Assembly (NCBI RefSeq): GCF_040225985.1
Contig: NZ_JBBPEU010000001.1
Span: 248,001 to 312,000, forward strand
From: Shimia sp040225985
GTDB lineage: Bacteria; Pseudomonadota; Alphaproteobacteria; Rhodobacterales; Rhodobacteraceae
Direction of reading: 5' to 3'
Length of the DNA stretch: 64,000 nt
Each line of letters opens with the position of its first letter. Positions within the stretch are counted from its first letter, which is position 1. The translations under genes were made by a program, and so were the position numbers. The notes under the pieces are model-generated. The model worked only from the letters and a program-made list of their open reading frames with translations. It was not told the DNA's origin and did no database searches. Positions 1-9,462 of the stretch are shown one piece after another.

Positions 1-1
1 C

Positions 2-523
2 AGGTATTCCGACACCTGGACCCTGCCTTCCGGCGTGACGTACCGCGTCATAGGGCGCCCACACCCAGATGGTGCGATTGCCCTTTTATTCGAGGACATT
101 ACCTCCGAAGTTTCCCTATCACGCAGGTTCCGCGCCGAGCTTGAGCTTGGGCAATCGATTCTAGACGCGCTTGAATCGCCCGTCGCTGTTTTTTCCCAAT
201 CGGGTGAAATGACTTTTTGCAATGCGAGCTATCAGGCGCTCTGGCGCTTCAAGTCGAAACCCGGCATTAACAATGAAACACTCAATCAGGCGCTAACGCT
301 TTGGGAGTCACAATGTAAGTCTTCGACAGTATTCACTGAAATCCACAACCGACTACGAACCCGATCAGAGCAAGGGACACTTCATTTCAGTTTACGCCTG
401 ATTTCCGGCGAAGCCCTGAAGTTGACCGTTTCAACAGTGCATGGTGGCTCTGCGCTCGTGCAATTCACGAAAGTCGAGACACATTCACCAGAGCCAGAAA
501 AACTGCAAAAGGTTTTCGTTTGA
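2..523 (+). CDS. PAS-domain sensory protein, C-terminal fragment
   Basis: The reading frame is open from base 2, so the gene begins outside the window; the GTG at 35 is internal, not a start. The visible part holds the end of one PAS-like unit (a segment reading DGAIALLFEDIT) followed by a second PAS unit whose core reads ILDALESPVAVFSQSGEM and CNASYQALW. No histidine-kinase H-box or ATP-binding domain follows; the protein stops about 60 residues after the second PAS core. It is therefore a PAS-repeat protein without a C-terminal kinase, or with its output domain upstream. It ends 45 bases before tsaE. The ligand and output are unknown. Confidence 0.75.
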   Translation, partial: RYSDTWTLPSGVTYRVIGRPHPDGAIALLFEDITSEVSLSRRFRAELELGQSILDALESPVAVFSQSGEMTFCNASYQALWRFKSKPGINNETLNQALTLWESQCKSSTVFTEIHNRLRTRSEQGTLHFSLRLISGEALKLTVSTVHGGSALVQFTKVETHSPEPEKLQKVFV

Positions 524-568
524 CGCGAACTGTCTTGCGGGCACACTCTGGCCGTGTAATCTCTGGCC

Positions 569-1051
569 ATGTCCCAATATTCTCGCACGCTCGCCCTCAA
601 ATCACCCGAGGACACAACCCGTTTTGCCCAAGAGCTTGCCAAGCTTCTGCGGCCAGCAGATATCGTGTTACTCGAGGGTGGTATCGGCGCCGGTAAAACC
701 CATTTCGCAAGAAGTTTGATCCAGTCGCTTCTGGATCAGCAGGAGGATGTGCCTTCGCCGACCTTCACGCTTGTCCAAACCTATGAAACGCAGGGTTTCG
801 AGATCTGGCATGCCGATTTATACCGGTTGACCTCTCCGGACGAAGTTATCGAACTTGGGTTGATCGATGCGTTTGAATATTCAGTCTGCCTTGTAGAGTG
901 GCCGGATCGGCTAGCTGATTTGAGGCCAACAGACGCGCTCACTCTATCGTTTGAGCTTTCACCTACCGAGGGCGAACGGGTGCTGACCCTGCGATGTGCG
1001 ACTCCTCGATGGAAATCCATGATCGGAGATCTGCTCAATGACCAGTCGTGA
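569..1051 (+). CDS. tsaE: tRNA t6A37 biosynthesis ATPase TsaE
   Basis: 160 residues, the usual length. TsaE is the ATPase that works with TsaB and TsaD to put threonylcarbamoyl on A37 of ANN-decoding tRNAs in the cytoplasm. A P-loop, GGIGAGKTHFAR, lies at about residues 37-48, and the family segments FTLVQTY and WHADLYRL follow. It opens a forward run with amgK, murU, addB and addA in which each gene overlaps or nearly touches the next. The final 14 bases overlap the start of amgK. Confidence 0.93.
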   Translation: MSQYSRTLALKSPEDTTRFAQELAKLLRPADIVLLEGGIGAGKTHFARSLIQSLLDQQEDVPSPTFTLVQTYETQGFEIWHADLYRLTSPDEVIELGLIDAFEYSVCLVEWPDRLADLRPTDALTLSFELSPTEGERVLTLRCATPRWKSMIGDLLNDQS

Positions 1052-2057
1052 TATGAAAATCCAAGCTTTCTTGAAATGCGCAGGCTGGGCAAAGGCCCAG
1101 CGCGGAGATCTTGCAGGAGATGCCTCAAACCGCAGGTATGAGCGCCTTGTTGGTCCGATGGGGCGCGCCGTCCTCATGGATGCGCCGCGTGAAAAAGGTG
1201 AAGATGTCCAACCCTTCATCGCTGTGACAGATTTGCTGCGCGCGCAGGGCCTTTCCGCACCCAAGATACTTGCCAAAGACGCTGAGAACGGTTTGCTCTT
1301 GCTCGAAGACTTGGGGGACGATCTTTTTGCAAGAGTCGTCGCACGTGATCCTGGGCTGGAGTTGCCTCTTTACCAAGAAGCAACCGACGTGCTCGTGGCA
1401 CTTCACAAAACCCCGGCACCCCGGAGTCTGACAAGATACGATGCTCCCCTCATGGCCGAAATGTCAGCTTTGGCATGGCGTTGGTATCTGCGCGGGTGTA
1501 ATCTGCCTTACGAAGAAGCCGCAGATTCCTTTGAGGCCCGCTTCAGAGAAGTTTTGTCAGAAAATGTGACATCTTGCGATGTGCTGATACAGCGGGATTT
1601 CCACGCTGAGAACTTGTTGTGGTTGCCCGAACGCGAGGGTGTTCAGCGTGTCGGCTTGTTGGATTATCAGGATGCGATGGCCGGCCATCGTGCTTATGAT
1701 CTCGTATCGCTCCTGCAGGATGCGCGGCGTGATGTGCCAAGTGATATCGAACAGAAGATGATCAACCGTTACCTAGATCAGTGTGAGCTGGATCGCGAGA
1801 CATTCCTTGCAGCCTATGCTCTGTTGGGGGCGCAGCGAAACCTCAGAATTCTCGGGGTGTTTGCGCGCCTTTGCATGTTCTCGGGCAAACCTCATTATGT
1901 AGATTTCATACCGCGCGTCTGGGGCTATCTGGTCCGTGATCTACAGCATCCCCTTTTGCATGAAACCGGCGTTTATGTATTGCGCGACCTTCCTGAACCC
2001 ACGCCCGAAATTCTTCAAAGACTAAGAGACAAATGCGCAACTATCCCGACGCTGTAA
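1038..2057 (+). CDS. amgK: N-acetylmuramate/N-acetylglucosamine anomeric kinase AmgK
   Basis: An aminoglycoside-phosphotransferase-fold kinase of 339 residues. The catalytic loop QRDFHAENLL (D187, N192) and the metal-binding LLDYQDAM (D209) are both present. In the known pathway AmgK phosphorylates the anomeric carbon of MurNAc released by wall turnover, and MurU then activates it to UDP-MurNAc, bypassing de novo synthesis. The ATG at 1038 has GGAG nine bases upstream and overlaps tsaE by 14 bases. Coupling to murU (25-base overlap) is the main support for AmgK rather than another APH-like kinase. Confidence 0.88.
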   Translation: MTSRDMKIQAFLKCAGWAKAQRGDLAGDASNRRYERLVGPMGRAVLMDAPREKGEDVQPFIAVTDLLRAQGLSAPKILAKDAENGLLLLEDLGDDLFARVVARDPGLELPLYQEATDVLVALHKTPAPRSLTRYDAPLMAEMSALAWRWYLRGCNLPYEEAADSFEARFREVLSENVTSCDVLIQRDFHAENLLWLPEREGVQRVGLLDYQDAMAGHRAYDLVSLLQDARRDVPSDIEQKMINRYLDQCELDRETFLAAYALLGAQRNLRILGVFARLCMFSGKPHYVDFIPRVWGYLVRDLQHPLLHETGVYVLRDLPEPTPEILQRLRDKCATIPTL

Positions 2058-2713
2058 TGCTGTTTGCTGCCGGCTTCGGGACGCGGATGCGTGACCTGAC
2101 GGCCAACCAGCCGAAACCTTTGATCAAGATAGGCAACAAGGCGTTGATTGACCATACGATTGATCTGATTGGCGACGCTCAGATTCCAAATATCGTGGCA
2201 AACACACACTATCTGCCAGATCAAATTGTTTCACATCTGAGTGGCAGCCCCGTTAGAACCATTCTGGAAGATCCGGAAATCCTCGAAACTGGTGGCGGGT
2301 TGCGCAATGCGTTGACATTGTTGGGAAACGGGCCCGTGTTCACAGCCAATACCGATGCAATCTGGAAGGGACCAAACCCTTTCAAGACCCTGAAGTCGCG
2401 ATGGGATCCAGAACGTATGGATGCCTTGTTGTTGTGTGTCCCGGCAGAAAAAGCGCTCGGGCACAGCGGCGCCGGAGACTTCATACTGGACCAAAACGGA
2501 CAACTCTCGCGTGGACCGGGTGTAATCTACGGAGGGATCCAGATTATCAAAACGGAAAGGCTTGCGGAGATTTCAGAGCGTGTCTTCTCGCTCAATAAAC
2601 TGTGGAACCTTTTTCACGACGCAAATACCCTTTTCGGTCTCTCATACGATGGGCAATGGTGTGATGTCGGTACGCCAGAGGGTATCCCCCTTGCAGAAAC
2701 CTTATTGGACTGA
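2033..2713 (+). CDS. murU: N-acetylmuramate-1-phosphate uridylyltransferase MurU
   Basis: A sugar-nucleotide pyrophosphorylase of 226 residues. The N-terminus has the nucleotidyltransferase signature FAAGFGTRM (residues 11-19) followed by PKPLIKI with the substrate lysine. ETGGGLRNAL and NTDAIW (metal-binding Asp) fit the MurU family. It converts MurNAc-1-P and UTP to UDP-MurNAc, using the product of amgK. An AAGAGA ribosome site precedes the ATG, which lies inside the end of amgK. The stop is four bases before the addB start, so wall recycling and recombination genes share one transcript. Confidence 0.9.
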   Translation: MRNYPDAVMLFAAGFGTRMRDLTANQPKPLIKIGNKALIDHTIDLIGDAQIPNIVANTHYLPDQIVSHLSGSPVRTILEDPEILETGGGLRNALTLLGNGPVFTANTDAIWKGPNPFKTLKSRWDPERMDALLLCVPAEKALGHSGAGDFILDQNGQLSRGPGVIYGGIQIIKTERLAEISERVFSLNKLWNLFHDANTLFGLSYDGQWCDVGTPEGIPLAETLLD

Positions 2714-2717
2714 GGCG

Positions 2718-5651
2718 ATGTTTGAACCTGCTGAAAAGGCAAGGATTTTTGCCGTTCCACCCGGCGCAGACTTCCCAGCTACGCTGATTGAAGGCTTGCG
2801 AACCAGGTTCTCAAACCAGCCGCCTGAGGCGATGGCAAAGGTCGACCTGATTGTAAACACGCACCGCATGGAGCGTCGTTTACGAACCCTTTTTGATAGT
2901 GGTCCGCCATGTCTCCTCCCGCGCCTTCATACCTTGGCGGACTATGGAAACAGGATGGCCGCGACCGGGGTGCCCTCGGCAACACCTTCGTTGCGTAAAC
3001 GGTTCGAACTTGTTCAGCTGATTGCGCAGTTGCTAGAGGCTCAGCCGGACTTGGCGGCCCGATCGTCGCTCTATGCCCTTGCCGACTCGCTTGCTGCGCT
3101 GATGGATGAGATGAGCGGTGAAGGAGTCAGCCCAGACACTATCGAAGATTTGGATGTATCCGATCAGTCGGGGCATTGGGAGCGAGCCAAATCTTTCTTT
3201 TCCATCGCAAGACATTTTCTGGACTCCGTAGATTCACACCCTGACGTCGAAGGTCGCAGGCGGCTGGTCATACAGGCCCTCACCGAAAAGTGGAAAGAAA
3301 CGCCACCCCAGCACCCTGTCATTATTGCCGGCTCAACCGGATCGCGTGGGACAACCATGCTGTTGATGAAGGCGGTCGCGCAATTGCCCCAAGGGGCGTT
3401 GGTACTGCCCGGCTTTGATTTCGAGATGCCGCAGAACGTTTGGGATACTCTCTCGGATGGTCTGCTACACGAAGATCACCCGCAGTTTCGCTTTCAGAAC
3501 CTGTTTGCATTGCTCGGGCTAAGTGCTTCGAATGTTCAACCTTGGACAACTCACGATGCCCCAAGCCGCTCCCGAAACCGGCTTGTTTCTCTCGCCTTGC
3601 GCCCGGCGCCGGTAACGGATCAATGGCTTGAAGAGGGGCCTTCGCTTACCGATCTGGATGCCGCGACAGACAAGGTCACTCTGATTGAGGCCGCTTCTGT
3701 CAGGGAAGAGGCGCTCGCCATCGCAATGCGGCTGCGTCAGTCCGCCGAGGATGGCCAAACGGCTGCACTAATTACACCTGACCGCATGTTGACCCGTCAA
3801 GTGACCGCCGCGCTGGACCGCTGGAGTATCGTACCTGATGACAGTGCGGGTATGCCTTTGCAGCTCAGCCCTCCTGGGCGATTTCTCCGACATACCGCAT
3901 CTCTTCTCGAGCAAGAGTTGACTGCGGAAGCCTTGCTCACACTGCTCAAGCACCCGCTTTGCCACAGTGATGAAAACCGCAACCAGCACCTGTTAAACAC
4001 GCGTGATCTCGAACTGTACATCCGCAAAAACGGCATCACATTCCCCGAGGCTGACACCCTGCGAGCCTGGGCGCAGTCGCGCAAAGTTCCACCTATGGAA
4101 TGGATCGAGTGGTTGATCGCATGTTTCTGCGAAAAGGTTCTGTCCGGCTCGCTCGCGTTTGGTGAACTCCTTGAGGTACATCTGTCTCTTTCAGAGCATC
4201 TTGCCGGCGGAATCAATGGCGGCACAGGCAAGCTTTGGGAAGAAGCCGCAGGCCGACAGACACAAAGCGTCATCTGCGAGTTACGCGCAAATGCGTTCTA
4301 TGCCGGCAGCATCGCAATTCGAGATTACATTGATGTGTTTGGCTCGGTGCTTTCGACGTCAGAAGTTCGTAATCAGGAAAACGGGCACCCCAACGTTTTG
4401 ATCTGGGGCACTTTGGAAGCCCGCGTTCAGGGTGCGGATCTGGTCATTCTTGGCGGAATGAACGAAGGCAGTTGGCCCGAAACGCCGGCACCCGACCCTT
4501 GGTTGAACCGCAAAATGCGTCATGATGCGGGTCTGTTATTGCCGGAACGCCGAATTGGCCTTTCTGCCCACGACTTTCAACAGGCTGTAGCTGCGCCAGA
4601 AGTCTGGGTCACACGGTCAATCCGGTCCGACGAAGCCGAAACCGTGCCTTCCCGCTGGATTAACAGGCTTACCAACCTTCTGAACGGACTTCCTGAGCAA
4701 GGTGGACAGCGGGCTTTGGCCGCAATGCGCGCGCGCGGTCAGGATTGGCTCGCCTTGGTCAAATCTCTTGAAACCGCCACTCCCGTGAACCCGGAACCGC
4801 GGCCCTCTCCGCGCCCGCCGGTTTCGGCCAGACCCGACCACCTCTCCGTGACAGAGATTAAAAGACTCATTCGAGATCCCTATGCGATCTACGCGAAACA
4901 CGTCCTGAAATTGCAGCCGCTGGACAGCCTTATGAAAACACCCGACGCGTTGCTCAGGGGGATCATTGTGCACGATGTACTTGAGCAATTCGTTCGGGAC
5001 GTTGATCGAGACCCAGGTCTCTTGACCACAACGCACTTGGTAGATGTCTCTGAGCGTGTACTTGCGAATGGAGTGCCATGGGCCACTGCGCGCGCACTTT
5101 GGAAGGCGCGCCTTGAACGCGTTTCGGAGCATTTTGTTATGGGCGAACAGTCGCGCAGGGACAAGGCGACTCCGATTGCTTACGAAAGAAAGGCCCGTTT
5201 ACCAATAAACGACCTTGGTTTCACTCTCAGCGCCAAGGCGGACAGGATCGACAGGCAAGAAGACGGCAGTCTGGTGATCTATGACTACAAGACCGGTAAA
5301 CCGCCTTCTCGTGACGAGCAGACCTATTTCGACAAACAATTGCTTCTGGAAGCCGCGATGGCAGAGTTGGGTGGATTTGAAGACATTGATCCGGCGACGG
5401 TCGCAAAGGCGATCTACATTGGTCTTGGCAATCCCCCGAAAGACGAATACGCGCCGCTTGACGATATTACACCATCGCAGGTGTGGGATGAGTTCACTCA
5501 ACTGATCGCGCATTATGCGATGCCACAAAACGGCTATACCGCGCGGCGCGCCATGCACAGCGACCGCGATCACAGCGACTATGATCAGCTAGCGCGTTTC
5601 GGCGAATGGGATGTCACCGATCCACCCAAAGCAGAGGATCTGGCAGAATGA
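2718..5651 (+). CDS. addB: Double-strand break repair protein AddB
   Basis: 977 residues from the ATG at 2718, just after the murU stop. An in-frame opening extends further upstream inside murU but has no support. AddB pairs with AddA in end resection for RecA-dependent repair. The C-terminal RecB-type nuclease shows IYDYKTGKPP near residue 856, with its Asp and Lys. The N-terminal half keeps the AddB segment ILGGMNEGSWP but lacks a good Walker A; the corresponding GSTGSRGTT near residue 200 is degenerate. I see none of the Cys residues that hold the Fe-S cluster of Bacillus AddB. The last four bases overlap addA (ATGA). Confidence 0.93.
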   Translation: MFEPAEKARIFAVPPGADFPATLIEGLRTRFSNQPPEAMAKVDLIVNTHRMERRLRTLFDSGPPCLLPRLHTLADYGNRMAATGVPSATPSLRKRFELVQLIAQLLEAQPDLAARSSLYALADSLAALMDEMSGEGVSPDTIEDLDVSDQSGHWERAKSFFSIARHFLDSVDSHPDVEGRRRLVIQALTEKWKETPPQHPVIIAGSTGSRGTTMLLMKAVAQLPQGALVLPGFDFEMPQNVWDTLSDGLLHEDHPQFRFQNLFALLGLSASNVQPWTTHDAPSRSRNRLVSLALRPAPVTDQWLEEGPSLTDLDAATDKVTLIEAASVREEALAIAMRLRQSAEDGQTAALITPDRMLTRQVTAALDRWSIVPDDSAGMPLQLSPPGRFLRHTASLLEQELTAEALLTLLKHPLCHSDENRNQHLLNTRDLELYIRKNGITFPEADTLRAWAQSRKVPPMEWIEWLIACFCEKVLSGSLAFGELLEVHLSLSEHLAGGINGGTGKLWEEAAGRQTQSVICELRANAFYAGSIAIRDYIDVFGSVLSTSEVRNQENGHPNVLIWGTLEARVQGADLVILGGMNEGSWPETPAPDPWLNRKMRHDAGLLLPERRIGLSAHDFQQAVAAPEVWVTRSIRSDEAETVPSRWINRLTNLLNGLPEQGGQRALAAMRARGQDWLALVKSLETATPVNPEPRPSPRPPVSARPDHLSVTEIKRLIRDPYAIYAKHVLKLQPLDSLMKTPDALLRGIIVHDVLEQFVRDVDRDPGLLTTTHLVDVSERVLANGVPWATARALWKARLERVSEHFVMGEQSRRDKATPIAYERKARLPINDLGFTLSAKADRIDRQEDGSLVIYDYKTGKPPSRDEQTYFDKQLLLEAAMAELGGFEDIDPATVAKAIYIGLGNPPKDEYAPLDDITPSQVWDEFTQLIAHYAMPQNGYTARRAMHSDRDHSDYDQLARFGEWDVTDPPKAEDLAE

Positions 5652-8600
5652 AACGAAACGACGCGACAGAAAGACAGGTTCAGGCCGCGAGGCCGCTACA
5701 ATCAACTTGGCTTTCGGCAAACGCCGGGTCGGGGAAAACCCGCGTTCTGACCGATCGGGTGGCACGCCTGTTGCTAAGCGGTGTATTTCCTCAACACATT
5801 TTGTGCCTGACATATACCAAGGCCGCCGCAAGTGAGATGCAGAACCGGTTGTTCAAACGTCTCGGTGCCTGGGCAATGCTGGATGATGAACGGCTGAAGA
5901 AAGAGCTGGTCGAGTTGGGGGTTGATGGCCCTTTGGACAAAGACGTGCTCAAAAACGCGAGGACACTGTTTGCCCGCGCAATTGAAACGCCGGGCGGCTT
6001 GAAAATTCAAACCATCCATTCGTTTTGTTCCTCACTCCTGCGCCGGTTTCCACTTGAGGCAGGCGTGTCGCCCATGTTCACAGAGATGGAAGACCGAGCA
6101 GCGGCACTTTTGCGGGAAGACATCGTCTCCAGAATGGCATCCGGGGAGAATCCCAATGAAATCGAAAGGCTCGCGCGGTATTTTACGGGTGAAAGTCTCG
6201 AGGATCTGACGGACGAGATTGTGCGTCAAAGACACCTGTTTCAATCAGCCCCAAGCAAAAACGAGATCTTCTTGGCACTTGGCTGGGACGAACCCGTTGA
6301 AGTCAAGGAGATTGCCGCTCAAACATTCCTTGGCGGAGAGGAAGATTTGGTGCGCGACCTCATCGCAGCTCTTAGAACTGGCGGTGTTACGGACAATCGC
6401 AATGCTGAAAAGCTATCTCAGTTATCCGAAATCGGATGGTCCACGCTTCCTGCTTTGGAAGGTATCTTCCTAACTGGGTCTGGTGCAAAATCACCATTTT
6501 CCGCTAAGGTAGGGTCTTTTCCGACCAAAGCTGTTCGAGACAACCACCCAAATCTGATGTCGCAGCTCGAACCTTTCATGCTACGCGTAGAGGCCTCTCG
6601 TGCAGCGCGGCTGGCTTCGGAAACAGTTGATCGAAGCATGGCTCTTTCAGACTTCGGTGTGTCATTCTTGAAGAAATATGAAGCACGAAAACAGATATTG
6701 GGTTGGCTCGATTTCGATGATTTGATCCTGCGTGCGCGCAATCTGTTGAATGACCCCAATGTGGCAGAGTGGGTTCTTTACCGACTGGACGGCGGGATCG
6801 ACCACATTCTGGTGGACGAGGCTCAGGACACCAGCCCGGTACAATGGCAGGTAATCGAACGTCTTTCACAGGAATTCACCAGCGGATCTGGTGCCCGCAG
6901 CGATGTTGAACGAACGATCTTTGTCGTAGGGGACAAGAAGCAGTCAATTTACAGTTTTCAGGGCGCTGACCCGGCCGAGTTTGACCGGATGCGCGCGGAA
7001 TTTCATGAGCGACTGGCACCAACCGGCCGACCTCTTCATTCACTAGATTTAGAGTACTCGTTCCGATCCTCGGCTGCGGTTCTAAACCTTGTGGACCATG
7101 TGTTTGCGCGACAGCAGGAATCCGGATTTCCGCAAGAAATGAAACACCGCGCCTTTCATGATGACATGCCGGGGCGGGTAGACTTGTGGCCCGTGGTCGA
7201 AGAGAGTCCGAAACCCGACAAAGGAGAATGGTACAAGCCCGTAGATCGTTTGGGTGAAACGCATCACACCGTCATTCTGGCTGAACGAGTCGCCTCTGAG
7301 ATCAAGCGAATGATCGAAGAAAAAGAAACTATTCCTGCAGAAAAACTTGATTATGGGGGGTATTCGCAAAGGCCGGTACAGGCAGGAGACTTTCTTATTC
7401 TGGTCCAACGCAGAAGCAATCTGTTTCACGAGATTATCCGCGCCTGCAAAGTTCATGGCCTACCGATCGCGGGTGCGGACAGGCTGAAGGTTGGGGCGGA
7501 ACTGGCCGTGCGGGACCTTGGCGCGCTGCTCTCGTTTCTTGCCACGCCGGAAGATGATCTTTCGCTGGCTGTTGCTTTGCGAAGTCCCCTGTTCGGATGG
7601 AGCGAAAAAGACCTTTTCAATCTCGCGCAAGGACGCGGCAAGAAACAGTTGTGGGCGGCGCTCCGCGAGGTGTCCGAAACCTATCCTCAAACCATGGCAA
7701 TCATTCATGACCTTCAGGCACAATCAGATTTCTTGCGGCCATATGATCTGATCGAGCGTATTCTGACCCGCCACGAGGGCCGCAACCGACTGCTCGCGCG
7801 CCTCGGGACTGAGGCCGAGGATGGTATCAACGCACTGCTTTCGCAGGCTCTGGCCTATGAACGCAGCGCAGTGCCCAGTTTGACCGGCTTTCTTGTCTGG
7901 ATGGAGACTGACGATCTTGAGATCAAGCGCCAGATGGACAGCGCCGGAAACAGAGTTCGTGTGATGACAGTGCATGGATCCAAAGGACTTGAAGCCCCAA
8001 TCGTGATTTTGCCGGATACAGGGAAACGCAATATCCGCAATGATGCGCAAATCATTGAACGAAATGGCGTCGCACTCTGGTCGACCTCTGCCGACAAGGC
8101 GCCTCAGGAAATGCAGGCTGCCAAAGAGGCGAAAGCCGACCTTATGAAAGCCGAGCGCCAAAGGTTGCTGTATGTTGCGATGACCCGGGCCGAAAAATGG
8201 CTGATTACCGTAGCGGGGGGTGATTTAGGCAAAGATGGCCTAACATGGTATGACGCGATCGAAGGTGGTTTGCGACAAGCTGGCGCCGAGGTTTGCGAGC
8301 TTCCCGGCGGAAATGGGCTGCGCCTGAACTACGGGGACTGGAGCGGCCCGGCTGTTGAAAGCAAGACCTTGGACGAAGCCCCCCTGCCAGAGCTGCCTGC
8401 GGTGTTTTCGAACACAGTTTTGGCAGAGAAAACAGCTGAAATAACCATTTCCCCTTCGGACCTTGGAGGGGCCAAGGCCCTGCCGGGGGATGCAGGATTG
8501 GACGAAGATGCGGCAATGCAATGGGGGAGTCTCGTTCATTTGCTGCTCGAGCATTTGCCAGATCATCCCAAAGAAAACTGGCCGATTGCTGCACGAGAGA

Positions 8601-9019
8601 TTTTGACCAACACGGAAAACATCTCGGACGGTCTATTGATAGACGGGGTGGTGTCAGAGGCGCTTGGCGTGCTGAACACACCCGAGCTGGCTTTCCTTTT
8701 TGGGACGGAAACGCTTGCAGAAATTTCTGTGTCTGCTGATCTCGGGGACAAGCGCTTGCATGGCATCATCGACCGTCTGCATGTTACGGGTGAAACTGTC
8801 ACCGTGGTGGATTTCAAGACCAACCGCACTGTTCCGAAGAGCCCCGAGCAAACACCTGAGGGCATCCTGCGGCAGATGGGGGCTTATCAGCATGCGCTTG
8901 GGCAGGTGTATCCAGATCACGAAGTCAAAACAGCAATCCTTTGGACGCGATCCGCAGCGCTCATGCCGCTGCCGGCGCAGCTTGTGACAAAAGCGTTAAC
9001 CGCTGCTGCGCTCTCTTGA
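5648..9019 (+). CDS. addA: Double-strand break repair helicase-nuclease AddA
   Basis: 1123 residues, normal for alphaproteobacterial AddA. It is a UvrD-type helicase with the P-loop ANAGSGKTR (about residues 24-32), the Walker B box VDEAQDT near 389, the helicase boxes GDKKQSIYSFQGA and YSFRSS, and motif VI AMTRAEKW. The C-terminal nuclease has HGIIDRL and VVDFKTNR near residue 1055. Together with AddB it unwinds and resects DNA ends. The ATG at 5648 overlaps the addB TGA. The upstream in-frame extension is not needed. Confidence 0.95.
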   Translation: MKRNDATERQVQAARPLQSTWLSANAGSGKTRVLTDRVARLLLSGVFPQHILCLTYTKAAASEMQNRLFKRLGAWAMLDDERLKKELVELGVDGPLDKDVLKNARTLFARAIETPGGLKIQTIHSFCSSLLRRFPLEAGVSPMFTEMEDRAAALLREDIVSRMASGENPNEIERLARYFTGESLEDLTDEIVRQRHLFQSAPSKNEIFLALGWDEPVEVKEIAAQTFLGGEEDLVRDLIAALRTGGVTDNRNAEKLSQLSEIGWSTLPALEGIFLTGSGAKSPFSAKVGSFPTKAVRDNHPNLMSQLEPFMLRVEASRAARLASETVDRSMALSDFGVSFLKKYEARKQILGWLDFDDLILRARNLLNDPNVAEWVLYRLDGGIDHILVDEAQDTSPVQWQVIERLSQEFTSGSGARSDVERTIFVVGDKKQSIYSFQGADPAEFDRMRAEFHERLAPTGRPLHSLDLEYSFRSSAAVLNLVDHVFARQQESGFPQEMKHRAFHDDMPGRVDLWPVVEESPKPDKGEWYKPVDRLGETHHTVILAERVASEIKRMIEEKETIPAEKLDYGGYSQRPVQAGDFLILVQRRSNLFHEIIRACKVHGLPIAGADRLKVGAELAVRDLGALLSFLATPEDDLSLAVALRSPLFGWSEKDLFNLAQGRGKKQLWAALREVSETYPQTMAIIHDLQAQSDFLRPYDLIERILTRHEGRNRLLARLGTEAEDGINALLSQALAYERSAVPSLTGFLVWMETDDLEIKRQMDSAGNRVRVMTVHGSKGLEAPIVILPDTGKRNIRNDAQIIERNGVALWSTSADKAPQEMQAAKEAKADLMKAERQRLLYVAMTRAEKWLITVAGGDLGKDGLTWYDAIEGGLRQAGAEVCELPGGNGLRLNYGDWSGPAVESKTLDEAPLPELPAVFSNTVLAEKTAEITISPSDLGGAKALPGDAGLDEDAAMQWGSLVHLLLEHLPDHPKENWPIAAREILTNTENISDGLLIDGVVSEALGVLNTPELAFLFGTETLAEISVSADLGDKRLHGIIDRLHVTGETVTVVDFKTNRTVPKSPEQTPEGILRQMGAYQHALGQVYPDHEVKTAILWTRSAALMPLPAQLVTKALTAAALS

Positions 9020-9081
9020 CGGCAGGTGAGGGGCTACATAGGTTCTCGGTCAACTCAAATTTCCCAGTCAGGAGAAAAACC

Positions 9082-9402
9082 ATGGCAACCGTCGCTGTCA
9101 CCGATGCCACCTTTGATGCCGAAGTCACTCAATCCGACGTTCCCGTCGTTGTGGATTTCTGGGCCGAATGGTGTGGTCCCTGCAAACAGATTGGCCCCGC
9201 ATTGGAAGAGCTGTCCGATGAACTTGGCGGCAAGGTGAAGATCGCCAAGGTTGACGTCGACAGCAACCCGAACTCCGCTGCCGCACTTGGCGTGCGCGGG
9301 ATTCCGGCGCTGTTTATCTTCAAAGATGGTCAGGTTATTTCGAACCGCGCGGGCGCAGCCCCGAAAGCCGCCCTGCAAAGCTGGATCGAAGACTCGATCT
9401 GA
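9082..9402 (+). CDS. trxA: Thioredoxin 1
   Basis: 106 residues with the thioredoxin fold and active site WAEWCGPCKQ (C31, C34), plus the cis-proline region RGIPAL. It is the general cytoplasmic protein-disulfide reductant fed by thioredoxin reductase. The start at 9082 follows AGGAGAAA by eight bases; the longer frame beginning inside addA has no ribosome site. It follows addA by 62 bases and is closed by a strong terminator at 9423-9453, so it ends the tsaE-addA run and may also have its own promoter. Confidence 0.96.
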   Translation: MATVAVTDATFDAEVTQSDVPVVVDFWAEWCGPCKQIGPALEELSDELGGKVKIAKVDVDSNPNSAAALGVRGIPALFIFKDGQVISNRAGAAPKAALQSWIEDSI

Positions 9403-9422
9403 TCCGAGCTTTCTTGCAATTG

Positions 9423-9453
9423 AAAGGCGCTTCTGGAAAGGGGCGCCTTTTTC
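9423..9453 (+). terminator. Rho-independent terminator after trxA
   Basis: A perfect 8-bp stem, AAAGGCGC pairing with GCGCCTTT, with a 12-base loop, followed directly by a T-rich tail. It sits 20 bases after the trxA stop and before the convergent gene ending at 9463. Confidence 0.85.
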
Positions 9454-9462
9454 ATTTGGGAC

